Virus record (IMG/VR): IMGVR_UViG_3300047562_003516
Span: 1-47,062 of that record
DNA length: 47,062 bases
Strand: one strand, 5' to 3'
DNA from: a virus
Below the pieces are notes generated by a model. That model had not been told where the DNA came from. It was given only the letters and a program-made list of their open reading frames with translations, and made no database searches. The position numbers and the translations under genes are program-made. How positions within the stretch are numbered: position 1 is the stretch's first letter; the number at the start of each line of letters is the position of its first letter. This document shows, in pieces, positions 6,166 through 12,643 of this stretch.

Positions 6166-6765
6166 ATGGTTAAAGTGACACCTTTTGAAACATATCAAAC
6201 ATATTTGTCATTGAAAAGTCACTTTACAAATAAAAAGTATGACTTTTTTAAATATGGTGGCAAGTCTAGGGCTACCGTAACTTCCTTTAATAAAAGGCGT
6301 GACAAATACTTTTTTGAAAAAACGAGTAGAAAAATGGGCGATGAGCAAATCATTGAATACTTTGTATCCAATTTTGTTGCATCCGATAATCCTTCCAATT
6401 TATGGATTGGGGAGATTATAAATTCTGGAGAACAAAATTATACTGCATGGAAAAAAAGAAAACAAAGCATGTCTTATATCTTTAAGCAAGAAACAGAAAA
6501 TTTACTTTCTTTTTCTGATATTAGAGAAATATTTGAATATTCATCTGGACATCCTAAAGTATTAAAAAGATTTTTAGCAGGTGATCTTTCGCCAGAAACT
6601 TTAGTAATTTTTGAAAGAATATTGAAATTTAGTGAAATTTATGATAAAAATCTTTTAGATCCTGCTTGGGAAACAGTAAGTTTAAAAATAAAAAAATATT
6701 CATCCTTCCTAAATATTGATGTGTTACAGTACAGAAAAATTCTGAGGGAAATTATAAATGCCTGA
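6166..6765 (+). CDS. gp59: gp59 helicase loader
   Basis: A 199-aa protein (T4 gp59 has 217). Typical blocks are MVKVTPFETYQTYLSLKSHF, KYDFFKYGGK, FNKRRDKYFFEKTSRK and SDNPSNLWIGEI; the whole is basic and helical. In T4, gp59 binds forked DNA and gp32 and loads the gp41 helicase, coupling recombination to replication. It lies between gp33 and a small gene ahead of gp32, consistent with clustering of replication functions. Four bases separate it from gp33. Confidence 0.88.
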   Translation: MVKVTPFETYQTYLSLKSHFTNKKYDFFKYGGKSRATVTSFNKRRDKYFFEKTSRKMGDEQIIEYFVSNFVASDNPSNLWIGEIINSGEQNYTAWKKRKQSMSYIFKQETENLLSFSDIREIFEYSSGHPKVLKRFLAGDLSPETLVIFERILKFSEIYDKNLLDPAWETVSLKIKKYSSFLNIDVLQYRKILREIINA

Positions 6766-7087
6766 TTTCTTTGATTCTGATATTATCCAAAATGAACTGA
6801 AGAACATTAATAGTCTTCAAGAAGACATTTATAAGAGTGTATTAAATTTTGGGTATATGAATCGTGAAGATAAACTGAAACACATTGAAAAATTAAATAT
6901 TTTAATTGAAAAACAAAAAATTATGTATACTCGCCTTTCACTTTCTGATGACCCAAAGGCATTAGAAATGAAAGAGAATATACGGAAATCAATTTCTATT
7001 ATGGGGTTCTCCCCAGACACAAACATTAACATATTATTTGATAGTATGAAGAAGACGATTAATTCTCTCAAGGAATATCTTGGTTGA
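6758..7087 (+). CDS. Conserved cyanophage protein resembling cyanobacterial DUF1825
   Basis: A 109-aa helical protein that overlaps gp59 by 8 bases. It starts MPDFFDSDIIQNELKNINSL and continues with REDKLKHIEKLNILIEKQKIM and TRLSLSDDP. The FFDSEIVQ-type start, a central KxxIExxxxLxxxxxxMxxR helix and a Leu-Ser-Asp turn recall the cyanobacterial family I know as DUF1825, suggesting descent from a host protein; this is from memory. The TGA stop lies inside the -35 hexamer of the gp32 promoter. Function unknown. Confidence 0.65.
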   Translation: MPDFFDSDIIQNELKNINSLQEDIYKSVLNFGYMNREDKLKHIEKLNILIEKQKIMYTRLSLSDDPKALEMKENIRKSISIMGFSPDTNINILFDSMKKTINSLKEYLG

Positions 7088-7112
7088 CAACTGATCCAAA
7101 ATCTACTATACT
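7084..7112 (+). promoter_or_regulatory. Strong sigma70-type promoter for gp32
   Basis: TTGACA (7084-7089), 17 bp, TATACT (7107-7112). The upstream gene's stop codon is inside the -35. The predicted start near 7119 leaves a 35-nt leader before gp32. Confidence 0.85.
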
Positions 7113-7153
7113 ATCCAAGTAATCTAACAAATCCATTTTATCCGAGGTATCTA

Positions 7154-8083
7154 ATGTCCTTTTCCGATCTTAAAAAGCAATCCAAACTTGGTTCACTGAC
7201 TGAAAAACTTGTGAAGCAAGTTGAAAAAATGAATAATTCTTCTGGTGCTGCAGATGACCGTCTTTGGAAACTAGAGTGTGACAAAGCTGGAAACGGTTTT
7301 GCAGTCATTCGCTTCTTACCAGCACCAGAGGGTGAGGATATGCCGTTTGTCAAGACTTATTCTCACGCTTTTCAAGGAACTGGTGGTTGGCTAATTGATA
7401 ACTGCCTTACCACTCTCAATCAAAAGTGTCCTGTTTGTGAGCACAATTCTTCTCTTTGGAACTCTGGAATTGATGCAAACAAAGAAATTGCAAGAAAGCA
7501 AAAGCGTAAACTGTCTTATATTTCCAACATCTATGTTGTGAAAGACTCAGCAAATCCTGAAAACGAAGGTAAAGTCTTCCTGTTTAAGTATGGTAAGAAA
7601 ATCTTTGATAAGATTCTAGAAGCAATGAATCCCGAGTTTGAAGACGATGCAAAAATTGATCCTTTTGATTTTTGGACTGGTGCTGATTTTAAACTAAAGG
7701 CAAAGAATGTTGCTGGTTATCGTAACTATGATTCTTCTTCTTTTGCACCAATGTCAGTTCTTCATGGAGATGATGAAGTTCTAGAAGCAATTTGGAAAAA
7801 ACAGTATTCTCTAAACGAATTTGTTGATCCAACCAACTTTAAATCATATGAAGACCTTAAGAAACGTCTAGATAATGTTCTAGGTATTCAAGGTTCCACC
7901 TCCCGTCCTCGCCTTGACCTTGAAGTACAAGATGAAGATGAAGGTTCCGCCCCTCCTCTGACTGATGATTTTCGTAGTGAACTTAACAGTCTCAGTTCAA
8001 AATCATATTCTTCAAGTTCTTTTGACGATGATGAAGATGATGATGAACTCTCAAAGCGGTTTGCTAGTCTAATGGACGACTAA
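7154..8083 (+). CDS. gp32: gp32 single-stranded DNA-binding protein
   Basis: A 309-aa protein (T4 gp32 has 301). The N-terminus is basic (MSFSDLKKQSKLGSLTEKLVKQ) as in the cooperativity domain. The core has RLWKLECDKAGNGFAVIRFLP and the zinc-type cluster CPVCEH followed by LWN. The C-terminal 40 residues are Ser and Asp/Glu rich (SSSSFDDDEDDDELSKRF), matching the acidic tail that contacts gp59, polymerase and other partners. It coats ssDNA in replication, repair and recombination. It has its own strong promoter (7084) and is closed by a terminator at 8091-8117. Confidence 0.96.
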   Translation: MSFSDLKKQSKLGSLTEKLVKQVEKMNNSSGAADDRLWKLECDKAGNGFAVIRFLPAPEGEDMPFVKTYSHAFQGTGGWLIDNCLTTLNQKCPVCEHNSSLWNSGIDANKEIARKQKRKLSYISNIYVVKDSANPENEGKVFLFKYGKKIFDKILEAMNPEFEDDAKIDPFDFWTGADFKLKAKNVAGYRNYDSSSFAPMSVLHGDDEVLEAIWKKQYSLNEFVDPTNFKSYEDLKKRLDNVLGIQGSTSRPRLDLEVQDEDEGSAPPLTDDFRSELNSLSSKSYSSSSFDDDEDDDELSKRFASLMDD

Positions 8084-8090
8084 TTATTTT

Positions 8091-8117
8091 AACCTCCCTT
8101 TAAGGGAGGTTTTTTTT
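8091..8117 (+). terminator. Rho-independent terminator after gp32
   Basis: Stem AACCTCCC (8091-8098) with GGGAGGTT (8104-8111), loop TTTAA, T-run 8110-8117. It separates gp32 from the convergent gp53; the T-run contains the gp53 stop. Little U-rich sequence follows on the reverse strand, so it mainly serves gp32. Confidence 0.9.
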
Positions 8118-9234
8118 ATGCCAATCTATTTACAATAATTTCTGTTGGAGATGGTCTTTTAAAATTACTTCCATATACAATATTAGTTCTCGTATTTTCG
8201 GTGCGAATAATATCATTACCATTTTCATCATCAACTAATTGTGAAGACTTTTTGTATCGCATAATACTTCTAGTGTCGCGTAAAAATTCTTGCAGATACC
8301 TTGGCTTTAAAACATAAATTGATCTTTTTTCGTTATTTAAATTTATTTCATGAGTATAATTTGTTATTGCTGCAAGTAAATTTGTATTGGTAATATAGTC
8401 ATTTTTAGAGTCATCAAAATATGTCATGTAAGAAATTTCATTAGAATTTATGTTGACATTTATTGTAGTTGTTATTCCTGGATTAGTTTTATCTACAACT
8501 ATATTAATTGTAAAAGTTTTCAAATAACCATCTATAGCAATATATTCTATTTTATCATTTACTGATGCCACATCATTTGTGAAAGAGAGATCTTGTAGTT
8601 TTGAAATGTCTAATTGATATGTCCAAGTTCCACCATAACCAACTTCGCTAGATTCTTCAATGATAACATTTCCATACTTTAAATCTTCAGAAAAGGTACT
8701 TATGTTGTGAATATATAAATTTCCTTTCACTATATTTTGTTCTTCAATAACACCAATATTGGGATAGCTAAAAAATAGTACCGGATTTATTTCACCTTCG
8801 TATGATGGCTGGGGAATCTGTAATATTTTACTAGCCACTTTTCCAGCATCTAATATTACTCTACCTTCAGAATCTTTTTGTTCATTTGTGATATAATGAT
8901 GTACCCCGTAAAGTTCATCGCCATATTTTTCATATGAATATCTATAAACATCATTGTCTGATATTGGCCATTCATCTCTTACATTAATTATTCCAGCAGT
9001 AATCAAAACTACCCAATCATATTGTGGACTTCCATATAATTCTTCGGCAACATTATCCGGCCTATATCCATCAGGTATTTGATATTTGTCAAATACCAAT
9101 AATGGATTTGCAATATCTTCTCTTAACTTTGCTCTTCTAAAGATATTTTTTGCCCTTACATATTCATCAGAATTTTGTCTGTCCGTCAAAAACGACAAGT
9201 ATTCTATATCCGGGATTTCTCTAAAGTATGACAT
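8116..9234 (-). CDS. gp53: gp53 baseplate wedge protein (enlarged)
   Basis: A 372-aa protein. The N-terminal 110 residues match the gp53 family: MSYFREIPDIEYLSF, ANPLLVFDKYQIPDGYRPDNVAEELYG, SPQYDWVVLITAGI, ISDNDVYRYSYEKYG. T4 gp53 has 196 residues; the extra length lies between about residues 120 and 310, a beta-rich insertion, before a conserved-looking C-terminus (YVLKPRYLQEFLRDTRSIMRY). gp53 is the last wedge subunit added before the hub. The start codon overlaps the gp48 stop (TAATG on the - strand), so the two are co-translated. Confidence 0.85.
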   Translation of the reverse strand: MSYFREIPDIEYLSFLTDRQNSDEYVRAKNIFRRAKLREDIANPLLVFDKYQIPDGYRPDNVAEELYGSPQYDWVVLITAGIINVRDEWPISDNDVYRYSYEKYGDELYGVHHYITNEQKDSEGRVILDAGKVASKILQIPQPSYEGEINPVLFFSYPNIGVIEEQNIVKGNLYIHNISTFSEDLKYGNVIIEESSEVGYGGTWTYQLDISKLQDLSFTNDVASVNDKIEYIAIDGYLKTFTINIVVDKTNPGITTTINVNINSNEISYMTYFDDSKNDYITNTNLLAAITNYTHEINLNNEKRSIYVLKPRYLQEFLRDTRSIMRYKKSSQLVDDENGNDIIRTENTRTNIVYGSNFKRPSPTEIIVNRLA

Positions 9235-10106
9235 TAGTAGCTAATTGAGGTTGAAGTGTCTTCTGCGTAATCTTCTCTGTATATTGGAGTTAGTTCTTGG
9301 AATTCTAAACTTAACGTCATTGTTACTGGAGTTGCGTCATTATATGTCGCATAGCCTTCAGGGCTTAAGTCAAGTGAAAGACCTTTCAATGCACATAATT
9401 TAAATTTATTCAGAAATGGGTGTGCGGCTTTTCCTTTTTTATATTCAATTTCAAATAAATTTGGGGCACTTAAAAATATACCACTCGCTGAAGTAGCTGC
9501 ATTTCTAGCTGGAGACATATTTTGTTTTAGAGTTTTTATAATGGCTTTAATTACATCAGATTCTCTTTTATTTCTAGGTGCTAAATTGAAATTAAACATA
9601 TGGGATCCTCTAAGATCAATTCCATTGAATGTTAATTCTACATTTTGATTAAATGCAATCCCTCTTGTTCTTGATAGCACTTGTGCCGTTGATGGGGCAT
9701 TTTCTCCTAATAATGCTTTTACTGCTTCATTAGCTATTCCTTCTTGTATGGTATTGATTGTAGATCCAGTTTGCAATGTTGATGTAGCACTATTAACAAC
9801 TGATGATAAACTCTTCATAAGGCCTTCAGCACCTCCACCAACTGTTGCACTAGCTACTCCACCAGTAGCCGCTGCAAGGGCATTCATAGTACTTCCAGTC
9901 CAGTCTGCTGATAATGTGTTTCCTGGAAGATTTTGGGGCATTGGTAAAATTATTGTTTCTATCAAAGAACCTTTTCCTTGTGGAGAAGGGGAAAATGGGG
10001 AAGAACCTGATCCAGTAGCTGCTCCACCCGGCTTATATTCATAAATTGATATACTAAACCAATCATCCGATTCTTCTAACTTTTTTTGTGGATATTTTAA
10101 TGCCAT
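9234..10106 (-). CDS. gp48: gp48 baseplate tail-tube cap protein
   Basis: A 290-aa protein. IILPMPQNLPGNTLSADW near residue 52 matches the LPMPxN block of the T4 gp48 family. The C-terminal half (VELTFNGIDLRGSHMFNF, APRNKRESDVIKAIIKTLK, FEIEYKKGK, VTMTLSLEFQELTPIYRED) has the strand pattern of tail-tube-fold proteins. A central Gly/Ala/Ser-rich region (residues 60-130) is low complexity. In T4, gp48 caps the hub and starts tube assembly with gp54. gp48 rather than gp54 is chosen from the LPMP block and pairing with gp53. A - strand GATAAATA motif lies at 10127-10134. Confidence 0.78.
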   Translation of the reverse strand: MALKYPQKKLEESDDWFSISIYEYKPGGAATGSGSSPFSPSPQGKGSLIETIILPMPQNLPGNTLSADWTGSTMNALAAATGGVASATVGGGAEGLMKSLSSVVNSATSTLQTGSTINTIQEGIANEAVKALLGENAPSTAQVLSRTRGIAFNQNVELTFNGIDLRGSHMFNFNLAPRNKRESDVIKAIIKTLKQNMSPARNAATSASGIFLSAPNLFEIEYKKGKAAHPFLNKFKLCALKGLSLDLSPEGYATYNDATPVTMTLSLEFQELTPIYREDYAEDTSTSISY

Positions 10107-10126
10107 TTCTAATGGTGGTTTAAAAG

Positions 10127-10134
10127 TATTTATC
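10127..10134 (-). promoter_or_regulatory. Late-promoter-like motif GATAAATA (- strand)
   Basis: TATTTATC on the + strand reads GATAAATA on the - strand, matching NATAAATA. It overlaps the end of the upstream gene and would start transcription about 10 nt before gp48. Confidence 0.4.
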
Positions 10135-10540
10135 TACTAATTTGAAATTTTCCGTATGGTAAAGTGCGAAGATCATTTAATTCTATAGATCTCACTGTAT
10201 ATAAATTTCCAATAACTTCATTCCAAGTGTATTGTCTTACTCTTCCCCAATGATAATTTATTCCTCTAAACCCCCATTGAAAAACGCCAGTTACAGCAAC
10301 TAATGGATGGGCATCATATTGTATGTTGCTTGTTTTGGGTGAGTATATAAATGTGTAAAATTTTCCAATATCTGGAACTGGAGTAACTTCATCTTTTAAT
10401 GCATCCATTATTTCCAACATTAAATCATCTGGATCTTCTATACCAATTAGTGGATTTAGAATTGGTGCAATTCTATTTTTACTATTGTAAATAATCCCTT
10501 GGTTTTTTTCTTTTCTTTGTTTTAATGTTTTTCTTGGCAT
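10130..10540 (-). CDS. Conserved structural-region protein of unknown function (136 aa)
   Basis: The N-terminus is basic (MPRKTLKQRKEKNQGIIYNSK). A compact C-terminal domain contains KFYTFIYSPKTSNIQYDAHP, LVAVTGVFQWGFRGINYHWG and YTVRSIELNDL. The YDxxPL...GFxGxNYHW pattern recalls a small virion-associated protein family in which the phrase appears as NLHYL; this is recalled, not searched. Placed between gp4 and gp48 and overlapping gp4 by one base, it probably acts in head completion or head-tail joining. A small beta-barrel is a reasonable guess. Confidence 0.6.
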   Translation of the reverse strand: MPRKTLKQRKEKNQGIIYNSKNRIAPILNPLIGIEDPDDLMLEIMDALKDEVTPVPDIGKFYTFIYSPKTSNIQYDAHPLVAVTGVFQWGFRGINYHWGRVRQYTWNEVIGNLYTVRSIELNDLRTLPYGKFQISR

Positions 10541-10977
10541 TAATTAATACCTAACTCATCTTCTGTAAGAATTTTAAATTCCCAATTTCTATCTTTACAA
10601 TATTCCTTTGCAGATTCCCATTTTGCCATGTTTTTTGCATATTCATAAACTTCCCTAATATATCCTTTAGTTTGTCTTTTAGGAACCTTTGGCTTTACTG
10701 TCTGTTTTTTTGGTTTAACTTCAATTAAGTATTTTTTAATATTTCCATTATTTTCTTGTACCTTAATATAAAAATCTGGAAAATATCTATGTATTTTTCC
10801 ATCAACAGGGGATCTATATGGCAAAGCAAGTTCTTCACTTCCCCATTCAAGTACATTTGCATTAGTATCACAGTAAACCATAAACTTTCGTTCCCATAAA
10901 GAGCGATAGATTATGTTGGTTGGGTCACCTTTGTATTTTTTTGGAAATGAAGGTTTGTATTTTCCTTTATATGCCAT
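10540..10977 (-). CDS. gp4: gp4 head-completion protein (TnsA-type nuclease fold)
   Basis: A 145-aa protein (T4 gp4 has 150). The start MAYKGKYKPSFPKKYKGDP at 10977 is chosen; longer upstream starts add a non-homologous leader. YRSLWERKFMVYCDTNANV, then YFPDFYIK and KYLIEVKPKKQ give the E...PDF...ExK arrangement of TnsA/PD-(D/E)XK nucleases, as known for gp4/gp50. It finishes filled heads before tail attachment. It is transcribed divergently from the tail gene at 11013. Confidence 0.88.
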   Translation of the reverse strand: MAYKGKYKPSFPKKYKGDPTNIIYRSLWERKFMVYCDTNANVLEWGSEELALPYRSPVDGKIHRYFPDFYIKVQENNGNIKKYLIEVKPKKQTVKPKVPKRQTKGYIREVYEYAKNMAKWESAKEYCKDRNWEFKILTEDELGIN

Positions 10978-11012
10978 TATACATATTATAGATTCCATAG
11001 TAGTATTTAGAA

Positions 11013-11708
11013 ATGCCTCAGGGACCAGGCCCATTTGAATGGGAAAAGAATAAAAACACTAGTGAGTGGGAAGCAAAGGAATTAGAGCCAGAAAAATATG
11101 ATGGACGGAAGACAATTAGTGATTTTGCTCCTTTATTCAGAAATTTAGCTCAAACATCTCATTATGAAGTGAAGTTTGGTGGTCTACCTTTAGGACTGAC
11201 AACATTTTTGGCGGCAAGGGGGGTTGATAGTGATTTCATTACTGATGATTTTGGATTATTATGTACTGATGCTTATATCCCAACTTCTTATCTTATGACT
11301 AGTACTGTTAGGGGAAATTATACTGGAATGATTGAAAAATTTGCCCAAGCTAGAAATTATGGAGAAAATTTATCTCTAACTTTTTATGTAGATAGAAACT
11401 ATAAATCTATAATGCTTTTGGAATCTTGGATTGAATATATTTCTAGTGGTTCTTATACTTCAACAAACTCTTCAATAATAACTCAGCCTGGATATTTTTC
11501 TAGAATTCAATATCCTGATGATTATAAAAGCGATAAGAGTTCTATAACAAAATTCGATAAAGATTATAAAAAACTATTGACGTATACTTTTATCGGATTA
11601 TTTCCTTCGCAAATGGATCCAATTACAGTATCTTATAATGAGTCTCAAATATTAAAAGTGTCAGCAACATTTTCATATGATAGATATATTGTGACGCCTG
11701 TTGGATAA
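11013..11708 (+). CDS. Tail-tube-fold protein (gp54/gp19-like)
   Basis: A 231-aa protein. LSLTFYVDRNYKSIMLLESW, a linker, then YTFIGLFPSQMDPITVSYNE and VSATFSYDRYIV follow the strand order seen in T4 gp19 and gp54: a beta sheet beginning with a 'x-F-x-V-D' strand, a W-containing helix, and a final V-x-F-x-Y strand. It probably forms or initiates the tail tube. gp54 (initiator) is favoured from position beside gp4, gp48 and gp26, but a tube-protein paralogue cannot be excluded. Only 35 bp separate its ATG from that of gp4 on the other strand. Confidence 0.65.
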   Translation: MPQGPGPFEWEKNKNTSEWEAKELEPEKYDGRKTISDFAPLFRNLAQTSHYEVKFGGLPLGLTTFLAARGVDSDFITDDFGLLCTDAYIPTSYLMTSTVRGNYTGMIEKFAQARNYGENLSLTFYVDRNYKSIMLLESWIEYISSGSYTSTNSSIITQPGYFSRIQYPDDYKSDKSSITKFDKDYKKLLTYTFIGLFPSQMDPITVSYNESQILKVSATFSYDRYIVTPVG

Positions 11709-11713
11709 TTGCC

Positions 11714-11722
11714 CTATAAATA
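11714..11722 (+). promoter_or_regulatory. Late promoter CTATAAATA
   Basis: CTATAAATA at 11714-11722, followed by more A/T. The predicted start about 13 nt downstream falls just before the ATG at 11745, supporting that start for gp26. Confidence 0.6.
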
Positions 11723-11744
11723 TAAAACAGTTATTGATTTAAAT

Positions 11745-12461
11745 ATGCCATTACCTAAAATTGCAACTCCAACTTATGAGTTGACTTTACCATCAACTAA
11801 AAAAACAATAAAATTTAGACCTTTTTTAGTTAAAGAAGAAAAAATTCTAATTATTGCTCAAGAGTCCGAAGACCTTAAACAAATTAATAATGCAATCAAA
11901 AATGTAATATCTAATTGCATTTTAACTAGGGGAGTTAAAGTTGATAATTTAGCAACTTTTGATATTGAATATTTGTTTTTAAATATTCGTGGAAAATCTG
12001 TTGGAGAATCTGTAGAGGTTCTAATTACTTGCCCTGATGATGGAGAAACCAAAGTTCCTGTTGAAATTAATTTAGACGATATTAAGGTAAAAATTGATCC
12101 AAAGCATTCTAGAGACATTAAACTAGATGATTCCTTTACACTTAGAATGAAATATCCTTCAATGAATGAATTTATTAAAGATAATTCTATTCAAGATCAA
12201 ATGGATATTACTCAAACTTTTGATCTCATATCTTCTTGTATTGATACTGTATATAATGAAGATGAATCATGGTCTGCTGCAGAATGTACTAAAAAGGAAT
12301 TATTGGAATTTTTGGATCAACTTAGTCCAGCTCAATTTAAAGAGGTTGAATTATTTTTTGAAACTATGCCAAAAATATCTCATGAGTTAGTTTTAACAAA
12401 TCCAAAAACAGGTTTTGAAAATAAAATAACATTAGAAGGGTTATCATCTTTTTTCGGCTAG
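11745..12461 (+). CDS. gp26: gp26-like baseplate hub / tail assembly protein
   Basis: A 238-aa protein starting MPLPKIATPTYELTLPSTKK; the upstream TTG at 11709 is rejected because it lies over the late promoter. Blocks KFRPFLVKEEKILIIAQESED, FDIEYLFLNIRGKSVGE and LITCPDDGETKVPVEI match the T4 gp26 baseplate family. The gene ends with TCT TTT TTC GGC TAG, which includes a T-TTT-TTC slippery heptamer; the -1 frame stays open into the next ORF. A longer gp26 fusion is therefore likely (see 12449-12488). Its place just ahead of the tape measure resembles gene G in lambda. Confidence 0.83.
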   Translation: MPLPKIATPTYELTLPSTKKTIKFRPFLVKEEKILIIAQESEDLKQINNAIKNVISNCILTRGVKVDNLATFDIEYLFLNIRGKSVGESVEVLITCPDDGETKVPVEINLDDIKVKIDPKHSRDIKLDDSFTLRMKYPSMNEFIKDNSIQDQMDITQTFDLISSCIDTVYNEDESWSAAECTKKELLEFLDQLSPAQFKEVELFFETMPKISHELVLTNPKTGFENKITLEGLSSFFG

Positions 12462-12488
12462 GAATGTCGCATGAGAGTCTTGCGACAT
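12449..12488 (+). promoter_or_regulatory. Programmed -1 ribosomal frameshift signal
   Basis: The slippery heptamer T TTT TTC is in the zero frame of gp26 (12449-12455). After an 8-nt spacer comes a perfect 8-bp hairpin: ATGTCGCA (12464-12471) and TGCGACAT (12481-12488), loop TGAGAGTCT. The zero-frame TAG is at 12459. The -1 frame is open from 12425 to 12640, so slippage would add 63 residues from 12452 on. Heptamer, spacing and stem fit the classical -1 PRF layout. The hairpin also holds the ATG at 12464. Confidence 0.6.
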
Positions 12489-12640
12489 ATTATCAAGTAA
12501 ATTTTGCCCTTGTCCAGCATCATAAATATTCTTTGACAGAGATTGAAAATATGATTCCCTGGGAAAAAGAAGTTTATGTATCATTATTGCAGCAATATAT
12601 TGAAGAAGAAAATTTAAAAAATAAGAATAGGGCATCATAA
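12464..12640 (+). CDS. Small tail-assembly chaperone-like ORF (-1 frame extension of gp26)
   Basis: A 58-aa product MSHESLATYYQVNFALVQHH, then YSLTEIENMIPWEKEVYVSL and a Glu-rich helical end. It begins 3 bases after the gp26 stop, in the -1 frame, with no ribosome binding site; its ATG is in the base of a hairpin. It may be made alone, or as a C-terminal extension of gp26 by frameshifting, like the T part of lambda G-T. The 'MIPWE' helix recalls tail assembly chaperones and the small gp28/gp51-region proteins of T4. It directly precedes the tape-measure candidate. Confidence 0.68.
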   Translation: MSHESLATYYQVNFALVQHHKYSLTEIENMIPWEKEVYVSLLQQYIEEENLKNKNRAS

Positions 12641-12643
12641 TAA

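Noticed and set aside
10978-11012. Late promoters for both gp4 and the 11013 gene in the 35-bp divergent gap
   Set aside because: Only imperfect motifs (CTAAATA, TATAATAT) are present; not strong enough to annotate.
11709-11744. TTG start for gp26
   Set aside because: It would place coding sequence over the CTATAAATA late promoter; family members start with the M-x-L-P-K block at 11745.
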